A DNA stretch of 64,000 bases from Bradyrhizobium arachidis (lineage in GTDB: Bacteria > Pseudomonadota > Alphaproteobacteria > Rhizobiales > Xanthobacteraceae). The notes beneath the pieces were generated by a model. That model had not been told where the DNA came from. It did not search any database and saw only the letters and a list, made by a program, of their open reading frames with translations. The DNA is taken from assembly GCF_024758505.1 (NCBI RefSeq), contig NZ_CP077970.1:1426001-1490000 (forward strand), given 5' to 3'. The stretch's first letter is position 1. Every line of letters starts with the position of its first letter. A program made the position numbers and the translations under genes. Of this stretch, positions 56,697-64,000 are shown piece by piece.

Positions 56697-57385
56697 TGAA
56701 TAGGGACGGCGCTGTGACGTCTATTGTTGAGCTGGGACGCGAATTGAGGGGGCAGCCAAAGGATAGAGGCACAGCCAGAAGAGGCTCAACATGGCTGGCT
56801 TAAACAGAATTCGGCTGGCGAACAGCAGCTCGCAACCTCAGCAATCCGTCGCCGAAACTAGAGACGCGTGCTGAAGGGTCCTTATGCAGAGATCGACGCC
56901 TTGGTCTTAGGAGAGCGGTATTGCAACAAAGTCCAACTTCACCAGATGATTTCACGTGTGAGCCGATGACCGTTGGCGACACGAGGCAGTGGCCGAACAT
57001 TGGAGGAGATGGCAACATGCTGGCGGGGTTGGCTGTAAGTGAGTGGCTTCGGGCGACTGTCATATACGCGCCGCCCGTCCGGCGGCTTCGGCGAGTTGCC
57101 GCTTGCGTCCCTGAAATCCGATAGAAGTAACCCCCGCTCGCTCCGGGTGGAAATCCTTCAAAATACGCAATTTGCGCCGAATTTCAGCGTTAATGGACGA
57201 ACCAATGCATCAAACAACATCGACAAGTGGCTATTGTGCAGCGGCAAGGGCACGGTTGATTTCGAGGTGCGCACGTCTAGGCAACAGAAGGCGATGAGCC
57301 GCTCTGCGTTCGGATCCCAGAAAGCCTCAGCTGCAATCGGCCTGGGGTGGATTGGGTAAGACGCTGACGCGTTTGTGCTGAATTC
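56697..57385. other. Intergenic region before the candidate small RNA
   Basis: No recognisable gene. Short frames on both strands have no ribosome-binding sites. Confidence 0.35.
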
Positions 57386-57450
57386 GTTCGTCGTAATTTT
57401 CCTCCCGCGACGAACACACACTGGCCGCCCCGTTGGGGCGGCTTTTTTTT
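57386..57450 (+). ncRNA. Candidate trans-acting small RNA with an anti-Shine-Dalgarno hairpin loop
   Basis: A perfect 8-bp stem GTTCGTCG/CGACGAAC (57386-57393 with 57408-57415) presents the loop TAATTTTCCTCCCG, whose CCUCCC is complementary to ribosome-binding sites. Nine bases later there is a strong intrinsic terminator. Such loops followed by a terminator are typical of alphaproteobacterial sRNAs (alpha-r families). The 5' end is unknown, so the RNA may begin 50-100 bases upstream. There is no coding gene directly upstream that would need this terminator. Confidence 0.6.
57424..57450 (+). terminator. Strong intrinsic terminator
   Basis: GCCGCCCC-GTT-GGGGCGGC forms a perfect 8-bp G/C stem with a three-base loop, followed by eight T. 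It terminates plus-strand transcription and would end the candidate sRNA. Confidence 0.92.
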
Positions 57451-57539
57451 GCGCCAGGCGTGACACGGACAGCGCCGTGACTGGCGCGAGTTTCCCGCAG
57501 TGGTATCCAGAGGAGATGTAATCGATGCGAGGATCTTAC

Positions 57540-57765
57540 GGTTCACGACCAGGATCGGTACCAAGCGGCGTGCAGATCACATATTGGGGCACCGCAAACC
57601 CGGAGGTATGTCCGCGGAGATTTTCGATGATATGAATCCCTTCGGCGATCGATGTTCTGAAGTGCTCAGCTCCCCGCACCAAGTCAGCATGATACAAATA
57701 ATATGGCCGCACGCGCGCCATAACGAGTGCGTGGACCAGCCGTTGGGACGCGGCGCCGCGATGTA
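57540..57765 (-). pseudogene. Lysine 2,3-aminomutase (KamA) C-terminal fragment
   Basis: The minus strand encodes LVHALVMARVRPYYLYHADL, VRGAEHFRTSIAEGIHIIEN, LRGHTSGFAVPQYVI, which are conserved near the C-terminus of KamA-type radical SAM aminomutases. Only about 70 residues survive. Confidence 0.85.
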
Positions 57766-57769
57766 GATC

Positions 57770-57960
57770 ATGGCCAATGGCCGAAAGGAACAGATGTTTG
57801 GAGGGGCTGCCCACAGGACCCCCACCCGGGCAGCAGTGCCATTGATGCACGTCTCGTCGTTAAAAACCAACCGCGCGACGTCGATCCTGCTTTCCAGCGG
57901 GTCCGCTTACGGGCGACGGTGGAGCGATCCTGCTCGGCTGGTACAAGCGCTTTTTCGGGC
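57770..57960 (-). mobile_element. IS630-type transposase fragment
   Basis: The minus strand gives LESRIDVARLVFNDETCING TAARVG, which matches the second catalytic Asp region of IS630 transposases (RLVFIDET). It runs straight into the KamA fragment, so the junction may mark an insertion or a deletion. Confidence 0.6.
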
Positions 57961-58313
57961 TGAGCTGCCTTGGTCCCGCGTGCAGCCAGCTGCGTTCACG
58001 AAAGTAAAACGTAAGCTGTCGACGAGGTTCGCGTCTTCGTGGGAATAGATCGGCAAAAAGTAATTAACCTAACCCGATGGCCGACCAAACGAATCGCTCT
58101 TGTGGAGACTTGAGTTGAGTCTTTTCTTGCCAGAACATGGTTATGCTTGCGTCCATCTCAACTCACCTCTCCTGCATTACTGGCGTAGACGAAGGATCAG
58201 CGCTTGCGCGCGCGAAAAAGCTGCGCAGTCGGCCAATTAAGCGCATAAATTCAAACTCTAGTCGGGTCTAGTCGAAGAAATTTTGCTTTCAGAGTACGGT
58301 ACGTTCAGCGCGT

Positions 58314-58442
58314 ATGGACCTGTTCGACGGTGAGTTCGATGAAGACATCGAGTGGAAACCGAGAAATCTGTACGCAACGCGACGAGAATTCGAAGATGTC
58401 ATTGTCGGGTCGGTCCGGACCGGATGCTCTTTCGAGCAATAG
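58314..58442 (+). CDS. Tiny acidic ORF upstream of hxsA
   Basis: 42 residues, MDLFDGEFDEDIEWKPRNLY ATRREFEDVIVG and so on. It is highly acidic at the N-terminus and has no recognised family. There is no strong ribosome-binding site. It is listed because it is the only coherent frame in the 450 bases before hxsA and lies on the same strand. Confidence 0.3.
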   Translation: MDLFDGEFDEDIEWKPRNLYATRREFEDVIVGSVRTGCSFEQ

Positions 58443-58512
58443 AGCTATGGACTTCGCGCCCTCGGAAGTAGTGGGAGAGGGTATTGATTGAGCAAATTAA
58501 ATGTGAGGCTAT

Positions 58513-58803
58513 ATGACTGAGAAATCAAAGGTTGTGCTTTCGCTTGGCGCTGCGCTCGCATCGCTCACCGGAATTTCGGTTCAGGGCGCCGAGGCCAAGA
58601 CAGTTTCTGCCAACAATACAACCGCGGTAGCGGCCGCAAGCACCCTCCCCAACCTTCAGCCAAATGCCCACTATCAGGTTGGTCAAGACCTTCTTGGGTT
58701 CGTCATGACGAAGCAGGCCGACGGGACCATCGTCGCCCAGCATGCCTCCCACGCGTCGCATGCTTCACACGCCTCTCATGCGTCCCATGCCTCCAGCCGC
58801 TAA
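58513..58803 (+). CDS. hxsA: HxsA, His-Xaa-Ser repeat precursor peptide
   Basis: 96 residues. The N-terminal part (MTEKSKVVLSLGAALASLTG) is a hydrophobic leader; the middle has NLQPNAHYQVGQDLLGFVM; the C-terminus is six successive His-Ala-Ser tripeptides ending Ser-Arg. This is the defining feature of HxsA, the presumed substrate peptide of the HXS system, whose radical SAM enzymes HxsB and HxsC are encoded just downstream. The product and its function are not established. The repeat codons vary synonymously (CAT/CAC, GCC/GCG/GCT, TCC/TCG/TCA/TCT), so the peptide repeat is under selection rather than a recent DNA expansion. The last 17 bases overlap hxsD. Confidence 0.9.
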   Translation: MTEKSKVVLSLGAALASLTGISVQGAEAKTVSANNTTAVAAASTLPNLQPNAHYQVGQDLLGFVMTKQADGTIVAQHASHASHASHASHASHASSR

Positions 58804-59134
58804 GCTTCCTGCGGCGTCCCCGATCGTAGTAGCTGTCGATTTTGATTCAAGCATCCAAAGCCTGAGTGCTTTGGATGCGGCAGCCTATCGTCTGATCGGA
58901 ACGGCGACCTGCCGGGTTGACCGGGCGCGCGACCGCTATGTCTGCCGCCTGGCTTCTTCTAATCCGCAAAAGGGAGCCGTGCTCAGTTCGGACGAACTGA
59001 AGGAGCGGTTTCTGAATCTGGTCGCCGACGAAAACTTGCGGGCTCGCGTCGCCGAAAAAACGGAGGGCGTTCGGAACGTCATCCTTGCACTTGCCTTCGG
59101 GGCCCTGGCCGCTAACCAAAATGATGCCGGATAA
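58787..59134 (+). CDS. hxsD: HxsD, His-Xaa-Ser system protein
   Basis: 115 residues from the ATG at 58787; other in-frame ATGs at 58742, 58760 and 58778 all lie in the HAS-coding repeat. The sequence VVAVDFDSSIQSLSALDAAA YRLIGTATCRV and LKERFLNLVADENLRARVAE KTEGVRNVILALAFGA is that of the small HxsD family, a compact alpha/beta protein present only with HxsB and HxsC and perhaps a peptide-recognition partner. Function is unproven. It overlaps hxsA and is followed by hxsB after 17 bases. Confidence 0.88.
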   Translation: MPPAAKLPAASPIVVAVDFDSSIQSLSALDAAAYRLIGTATCRVDRARDRYVCRLASSNPQKGAVLSSDELKERFLNLVADENLRARVAEKTEGVRNVILALAFGALAANQNDAG

Positions 59135-59151
59135 AGTCCTGCCGGAGAACC

Positions 59152-60599
59152 ATGGCACGGTTTTTACCTCCTGAGATCTTCAGCGCGGCGACCGAAGATC
59201 TCTCTTTGTTGCCGTTCAATTTTGAGCGCACTGGTGCAAACCAGTACCTCGTCGCCAACCTGGTCGGCGATTTCATACGCCTGGCCGAAGATGAACTGCA
59301 CAGGCTGATCGACCTTCAGGTTCGACCCGGCGACGGCCTCTACGAAAAGGCCTATGCGGCTCATCTAGTCACCGGAACAAGCCAGAAGGCGCAACGGCAG
59401 CTCTTGGCGGCTCGGCTGAGAAGCCGGATGTCATTCCTGCAGCAGGTGACCCCGCTTCATATTTTCGTCGTAACGCTGCGGTGCGAACACTCTTGCCCCT
59501 ACTGCCAGGTTTCGCGCCAAAGCACCGATCGCTCTCGCTTCGATATGAGCGCAGAAACGGCGATGCGCGCTCTGGACATTGCCTTCGCCAGCCCATCGGC
59601 TCGGATTAAGATTGAGTTTCAGGGAGGGGAGCCGCTTCTCAATTTCCCGCTGATCAGGACGATTGTTGCCGCTGCGAAGGCTCGGTCCGGCAAGAAGCTC
59701 GACTTCGTCATCGCTCAAACTTGGCTTTGTTGGACGATGCTGTTCTTAGCTTTTGCAAGGCGAACAACGTGCAGCTGTCGACGTCCCTCGACGGTCCCGC
59801 TGACCTGCACAACAGGAACCGTCCGCGACCCGGCGCAAACAGTCATGAACTAGCTGTAGCTGGAATCCGGCGTGCCAGGGAGATGCTAGGTCCCGACAGA
59901 GTCGGGGCTTTGATGACTACCACGGAGGCGAGCCTCGACCGCGTCGACGAGATCATCGACGAATATCTCCAATTGGGGCTGGATGGCATCTTCCTGCGCC
60001 CACTTTCACCGTTCGGATTTGCGATCAAAACGAAGCAGTTCGCCAAGTACGACGCGCAGAAGTGGCTTGCGTTCTACGAGCGAGGATTGCGCCGGGTTCT
60101 GGAGATCAACCGACAGGGCCCCCCCTTCCGGGAGTTCTACGCGGCGCTGCTTCTCACTCGGATGCTCTCGGACCGACCCATCGGGTACGTTGATTTGCGC
60201 AGCCCCGCCGGCGCCGGCCTCGGCGCGCTGGTCTACAACTATGACGGCAGTGTTTTCGCGTCGGATGAAGGTAGGATGTTGGCCGAGATTGGCGACGACG
60301 CTTTCCGGCTCGGTCACGTCGAACACAACAGCTACAATTCGCTCATCCTGTCGGACAAGCTGATCGGCGCGATTTCGTCGTCGCTGACGCAGTGCGCACC
60401 CGAATGCTCGACCTGTGTGTATGAGAGCCACTGCGGCGCGGACCCCGTCTATCATCACGCGACGCAGGGGGACGCCTTGGGAATCAAGCCTCTGTCGGCA
60501 TTTTGCGCTCGCCAAAAAGGCATCATGGGCCTGCTGCTGGACATTCTGAAGAACTCTCCGGAAGATGCTGCCGTCTTGCGACGATGGGCCGCCGCATGA
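59152..60599 (+). pseudogene. hxsB: hxsB, radical SAM/SPASM maturase, frameshifted by one base
   Basis: The first frame (59152 on) gives the HxsB N-terminus and the [4Fe-4S] motif CEHSCPYC at residues 111-118, reading through FVIA at 59712. There the frame is lost; adding one base after position 59715 restores SNLALLDDAVLSFCKANNVQ and the entire rest, including the SPASM-like Cys cluster CAPECSTCVYESHC, to the stop at 60599. The full product would be about 482 residues. HxsB is expected to modify HxsA. A single lesion in an otherwise perfect gene means either very recent inactivation or a sequencing error. The end overlaps hxsC by ATGA. Confidence 0.9.
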
Positions 60600-61804
60600 C
60601 CCTTCCTCTCTATGGCACGGCCTCGCAGAGCGCTGGATTTTCGTCGGACAACGCCCGATCGGTCCTCAGGCTCCGGTCGGTCGACAGTGCCGCCGAACGT
60701 CATGTGGCTGATTTCGCGCTCGCCAAAACGCCAGACGACATCCGGCGCGCGATACAAGCCGATTGGCCGTCCATCCTTGTCGTCTCCGAGGGCTCAATCG
60801 ATCTACCCGGTACGTTCACAGGACGGCTCGTCACCGTTCCCCCGAAGTATGACTATCTCGCGGACGGCGATGTCATCGGCTTCGATCATGCATCGAGGAA
60901 ATTCCGCACGCTGTATCGCCAGAATTCAGCGCACAACTCGTTTCTGGTCACGGAACGGTGCAACAATTACTGCCTGATGTGCTCGCAACCACCGAAAGAT
61001 GTCGATGACCGGTGGATACTCAGCGAAATCAAGAAAAGCCTGCCTCTCATTGATCGGGCGACCCGTGCGCTGACGTTTACTGGCGGGGAGACCTTGTCGG
61101 ATTGGGAAGATTTCACCGGCGTCCTCAAGGAGTGCTGCGAACAGCTGCCGGCGACGGCCATCCAGGTGCTCACCAACGGCCGCGCATTCTCCGACTCGCG
61201 GATTGTCGACGCTTGGAAGGATATCGGCCACCCGAACCTGATGGCTGCCATTCCGGTCTATGCCTCGGTCGATCATGTCCATGATCACGTGGTGCAGGCC
61301 AAGGGTGCGTTCGACGAGACGATCCTGGGTATTCTGAAGCTCAAGGACCGGGGACAACGGGTCGAAATCCGCGTCGTCCTGCATGCATTGACCGCGCCGA
61401 TCATCGAGGACACGGGTCGGTGGATTGCCCGCAATCTGCCGTTCGTCGACCACGTCGCGTTGATGGGGCTAGAGAACACGGGGTTTGCCATTGCAAACGA
61501 CGCCATGCTTTGGATGGATCCAGTGGACTACGTCGACGGACTCGCCAGGGCCGTCGATCACTTGAGTGCCGCCGGCGTCAACGTGTCGGTCTACAACCTT
61601 CCGAAATGTGTTCTCCCGAAGTCTGTTTGGCCGCATGCGCTCCAGTCTATCTCGGACTGGAAGAACGGCTTCGTGGAAGAATGCGATCGGTGTGACGCAA
61701 AGAACACTTGCAGCGGGTTTTTTACGACCGGACGTCCGCGGTTCAGTCGCGGCGTACGCGCGATCACTGCCCAACGAGACGAATTGACCGCCTTGGCGAA
61801 TTAG
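60596..61804 (+). CDS. hxsC: HxsC, second radical SAM maturase of the HXS system
   Basis: 402 residues. The ATG overlaps the hxsB stop (ATGA). After about 110 N-terminal residues comes the radical SAM motif CNNYCLMC (C122, C126, C129), then LTFTGGETLSDW (SAM-binding GGE) and IQVLTNGRAFSD. The C-terminus has YNLPKCVLP and ECDRCDAKNTCSGFFTTG, extra cysteines for auxiliary clusters. It is intact. HxsC is always found together with HxsB, so the reaction presumably needs both; no chemistry has been assigned from sequence. Confidence 0.92.
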   Translation: MTLPLYGTASQSAGFSSDNARSVLRLRSVDSAAERHVADFALAKTPDDIRRAIQADWPSILVVSEGSIDLPGTFTGRLVTVPPKYDYLADGDVIGFDHASRKFRTLYRQNSAHNSFLVTERCNNYCLMCSQPPKDVDDRWILSEIKKSLPLIDRATRALTFTGGETLSDWEDFTGVLKECCEQLPATAIQVLTNGRAFSDSRIVDAWKDIGHPNLMAAIPVYASVDHVHDHVVQAKGAFDETILGILKLKDRGQRVEIRVVLHALTAPIIEDTGRWIARNLPFVDHVALMGLENTGFAIANDAMLWMDPVDYVDGLARAVDHLSAAGVNVSVYNLPKCVLPKSVWPHALQSISDWKNGFVEECDRCDAKNTCSGFFTTGRPRFSRGVRAITAQRDELTALAN

Positions 61805-61830
61805 TGGGCCACGGAGGCAGGAAAACGAAC

Positions 61831-62582
61831 ATGAAGATCGGTAATCGTCTCATCGCAGCTGTGGTTGTATGTAGCATCTCGGCAGCTGCGGCCTTCGCAA
61901 AAACTGCGAAGGAATGTACGGCGGAGTGGCGCGCCGACAAGGCCGGAATGCAAGCCCGGGGGGTGACCGAAAAAGCGTACGTTGAACAGTGCAGGGCAGG
62001 TGCGGCCCCAGCGGCTTCTGCCCGGGCGCCGAAGCCGATCGCCGCAACGCCCGCTGCGGCGCCGTCACCGTCAACCAGCGCCCCGTCTTCCCAGAAGACC
62101 GCCAAGGAGTGATGGCCGAGTGGCGAGCCGATAAGGCGGGCTTTCAAGCCCGTGGCCTCACCGAAAAGGCCTACGTCGAGCAGTGCAGGGCCAGCAGCAC
62201 CATGCCGAGTGCGACCGCTCCCGAACCCAAGCCAACTTCCACGGCGCCCCCGCCAAGCCGGCCGGCACCAACCGCCACGCAAGCTGCGCCAGCTCCTGCG
62301 CAGCAAAGGCCGGCTCCCACTACGACTGCGGCACCTGCGCCGGTCCCACAAACCTCCGCGCCGAAAGACAACGCAACGCTGGAGGCTGGGCAGTTTGCAG
62401 ATGAAGCTTCCGCAAAAGCCCGCTGCCCGACTGACACTGTCGTGTGGGTCAACCTGCCGTCGAAGGTCTATCACTTCGCGGGAACGAAGAGCTACGGCAC
62501 CACGAAGCGCGGCGCCTACATGTGCGAGAAAGAAGCAGTCGCGGCCGAAGATCGCGCGTCAAAAACTGAAAAACATCCCTAA
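61831..62582 (+). pseudogene. Exported protein with two Cys-containing repeats, frameshifted
   Basis: The first frame has a signal peptide (MKIGNRLIAAVVVCSISAAA AFA-K), then the repeat KTAKECTAEWRADKAGMQAR GVTEKAYVEQCR, a Pro/Ala-rich spacer and KTAKE followed by TGA at 62110. One lost base there (GAGTGATGG for GAGTG-C-ATGG) explains the stop; the next frame continues with the second repeat AEWRADKAGFQARGLTEKAY VEQCR, another Pro/Ala linker and a C-terminal domain CPTDTVVWVNLPSKVYHFAG. Repeats recall the PsiF family. GGAGGCAGG precedes the start. Probably periplasmic; position after hxsC suggests but does not prove a link. Confidence 0.75.
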
Positions 62583-62621
62583 CGTAAACCCCAGCGGGTC
62601 TTGCATGAGGAGGCGTCCAGC

Positions 62622-62966
62622 ATGTTCCGATTCGCCATCCTGATCACGGCTTCTCTCGCTGGCGCCACCTGCGCGACGGCGGAGATCATCGACGTAAAAT
62701 ATTTCGGTAAGCTAGATCTTACGCCGTTCGCCTGCACCGATATCTCACGGAGCAGTTTCATCAACCGAGCATGCTATGACAAATCCCAGCACTTCATGAT
62801 CGTACAACTGAGATCGGTCTACTATCCCTATTGCGAGATGCCTGCGGCGACATTCGAGGCCTTTTTGGCTGCACCCTCGATGGGACAATACTACAACGCC
62901 AACATCAAGGGCTCTGGCTCGGACGGTCCTTTTGACTGTCGTACCCATCGCGCTCCCAATTATTAA
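62622..62966 (+). CDS. Exported KTSC-domain protein
   Basis: 114 residues. GGAGG lies seven bases before the ATG. The signal peptide is MFRFAILITASLAGATCATA. The rest fits the KTSC domain (YDKSQHFMIVQLRSVYYPYC, MPAATFEAFLAAPSMGQYYN ANIKG), a small beta domain with proposed nucleic-acid or protein binding. It has four or five Cys, unusual for that domain, and ends in CRTHRAPNY. It is on the same strand as the HXS genes, 40 bases after the preceding gene. Confidence 0.72.
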   Translation: MFRFAILITASLAGATCATAEIIDVKYFGKLDLTPFACTDISRSSFINRACYDKSQHFMIVQLRSVYYPYCEMPAATFEAFLAAPSMGQYYNANIKGSGSDGPFDCRTHRAPNY

Positions 62967-63045
62967 GTCCGCGGCCAGCCTCAGGATTCAAGTTAACCCA
63001 TCAATACCCAATACACTAGACGCCGCGACCAAGTACGGAAACGCA

Positions 63046-64000
63046 ATGCCGAAATGCATATTTTGCCAGAATGAACTTACACAGGACACAACGCCCGAGC
63101 ACGTCCTCCTGAACGCTCTGGGCGGTCGCATGACGACCAAGAGGGCTATCTGTTCAGACCACAACAACCATTTGGTGGCACAATCGATAAGGCGCTCGCA
63201 GCGCAAGTCGAAGTCATTCGCAACCACCTCCAGCTTCAATCCGGCACCAAGAAGCCGCCGGCGCCGCTCAAAAACCTCGTCTCCGGTTCGGAAAAAGTCA
63301 GCATCGGCAGCGATGGTACTCCTCGGCTGGAGGTTCCTCCGTTTGAAACGGTCGAACTACCGGACGGGCGCTTCGACGTGAAAATTATGGTGCGCTCGGA
63401 GGAAGAACTTCATCGCATCCTGCCTCATATAGCCGCAAAGCTGAGCATTCCACTTGATCAACTTAAACAACAGGTACTGGGCGGTTCGGCCGCGATCATT
63501 GAACGCCGCCCGGAAACCGTAGGACACCAACTAGCGTTTGGCGGCGAAGACGCACTTCGCTCGATCACCAAGTCATGCCTTGTGTTGCTTGCGACCGAAG
63601 TCGGCTCCGATGCGCTAAAGGGGGGTGCCTTCGAAGACGCGCGGAACTTCGTGCTGAAAGGCTCCAGCGACTTCAACCGAATTCGCATTCACATGGATGC
63701 GCGCGATGTGCCTTGCGCGAGTAAACTGATGGTCGAGTACGGCGATCTCTTCAATCTTATCTACGTGAAGAGCGATGGCGCGGGCCGGGTGATCGGGCAT
63801 TTTACGCTCTACAATCTCGTGAGCTGGCGAATTGTTCTCGCCGAAACAGGCGAGGTGACCGATACCGCAATAGCGCTCGCTTCCAATCCGGTTACAAGCA
63901 AGTGGGACTGCAACATAGCCGGCCGGCACAATGTTGACTTCGGTTGGCTGGGCACTGTCGATGATGCCGATGTGCTGATAAGCGCTCGAGCTCGCCTGGA
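63046..64000 (+). pseudogene. HNH-endonuclease-like gene, frameshifted and cut by the window end
   Basis: The start MPKCIFCQNELTQDTTPEHV LLNALGGRMTTKRAICSDHN N is an HNH_5-type motif: CxxC, EHV-LN-LGG, then C-x2-H/N-N. At 63168 one base is missing; the shifted frame continues FGGTIDKALAAQVEVIRNHL and stays open to the last base of the window (for example LAFGGEDALRSITKSCLVLL ATEVGSDALKGG). The 3' end lies outside. The motif suggests a nuclease, perhaps in defence or mobility. Starts 80 bases after the KTSC gene. Confidence 0.7.

Noticed and set aside
58110-58165. Inverted repeat GAGTTGAG/CTCAACTC as an operator upstream of hxsA
   Set aside because: The arms are short and separated by about 40 bases, and it is 350 bases from hxsA; no known regulator site matches.
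58741-58799. HAS-coding DNA as a CRISPR or simple tandem repeat
   Set aside because: The nine-base units vary at synonymous positions and have no spacers; the repetition is at the protein level.
59700-59730. Programmed ribosomal frameshifting in hxsB
   Set aside because: The required shift is -1 but there is no X-XXY-YYZ heptamer and no obvious downstream stimulatory structure; other HxsB proteins are, to my knowledge, encoded in one frame.

Overview
The window looks like part of a Bradyrhizobium symbiosis island. It carries a rhizobial (Rhc) type III secretion cluster with its regulator ttsI, two nod boxes, nodPQ, perfect or near-perfect sigma-54 (-24/-12) promoters, Omp25/RopB-type outer-membrane proteins, low gene density, and many decayed insertion sequences (IS21, IS91, IS3, IS481, IS630 and IS1182 types) among frameshifted genes. 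The organism is inferred from gene content only.

Layout. 0-13 kb: an outer-membrane protein with an omptin-like C-terminal domain; an exported DUF5695-like protein lying between two copies of an IS21 end; an integrase stub; a GNAT acetyltransferase; IS debris; small hypotheticals; a dead copy of a GntP permease; an exported hypothetical. 14-23 kb: patatin plus GntP permease operon, an Omp25-like protein, two NarL-type response regulators beside a broken kinase, a sigma-54 promoter in front of a broken zinc-ribbon ORF, an IS630 remnant. 22.6-35.4 kb: the T3SS. nolW faces left; a tts box drives nolB-rhcJ-nolU-nolV-rhcN-rhcZ-rhcQRSTU to the right; ttsI-rhcC2-y4xK is transcribed leftwards from a nod box. 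The expected circuit is nod box, then TtsI, then tts box, then the injectisome. 35-46 kb: a sparse region with a peroxiredoxin and a HemN-like radical SAM operon, each behind a sigma-54 promoter, plus fragments of rho and hemJ. 46.5-48.7 kb: an intact fused anthranilate synthase. 50.8-54.2 kb: nodPQ behind a second nod box. 54.9-56.7 kb: an ABC exporter. 57.4 kb: a likely small RNA with an anti-Shine-Dalgarno loop. 58.5-61.8 kb: a His-Xaa-Ser (HXS) radical-SAM peptide-modification locus, hxsA-hxsD-hxsB-hxsC. 61.8-64 kb: exported small proteins and an HNH protein.

Most striking points: the HXS locus, with six HAS tripeptides, an hxsD start buried in the repeat and a one-base lesion in hxsB; two copies of a cassette made of a nod box plus a nodD stub with the same internal deletion; a RhcU without the usual NPTH cleavage motif; a Tad-pilus-like secretin with a CpaD-like partner inside the T3SS; and a sigma-54-driven operon of a HemN-like radical SAM enzyme, an unassigned possibly dioxygenase-fold protein and an acetyltransferase. 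All family assignments come from reading motifs; no database search was run.
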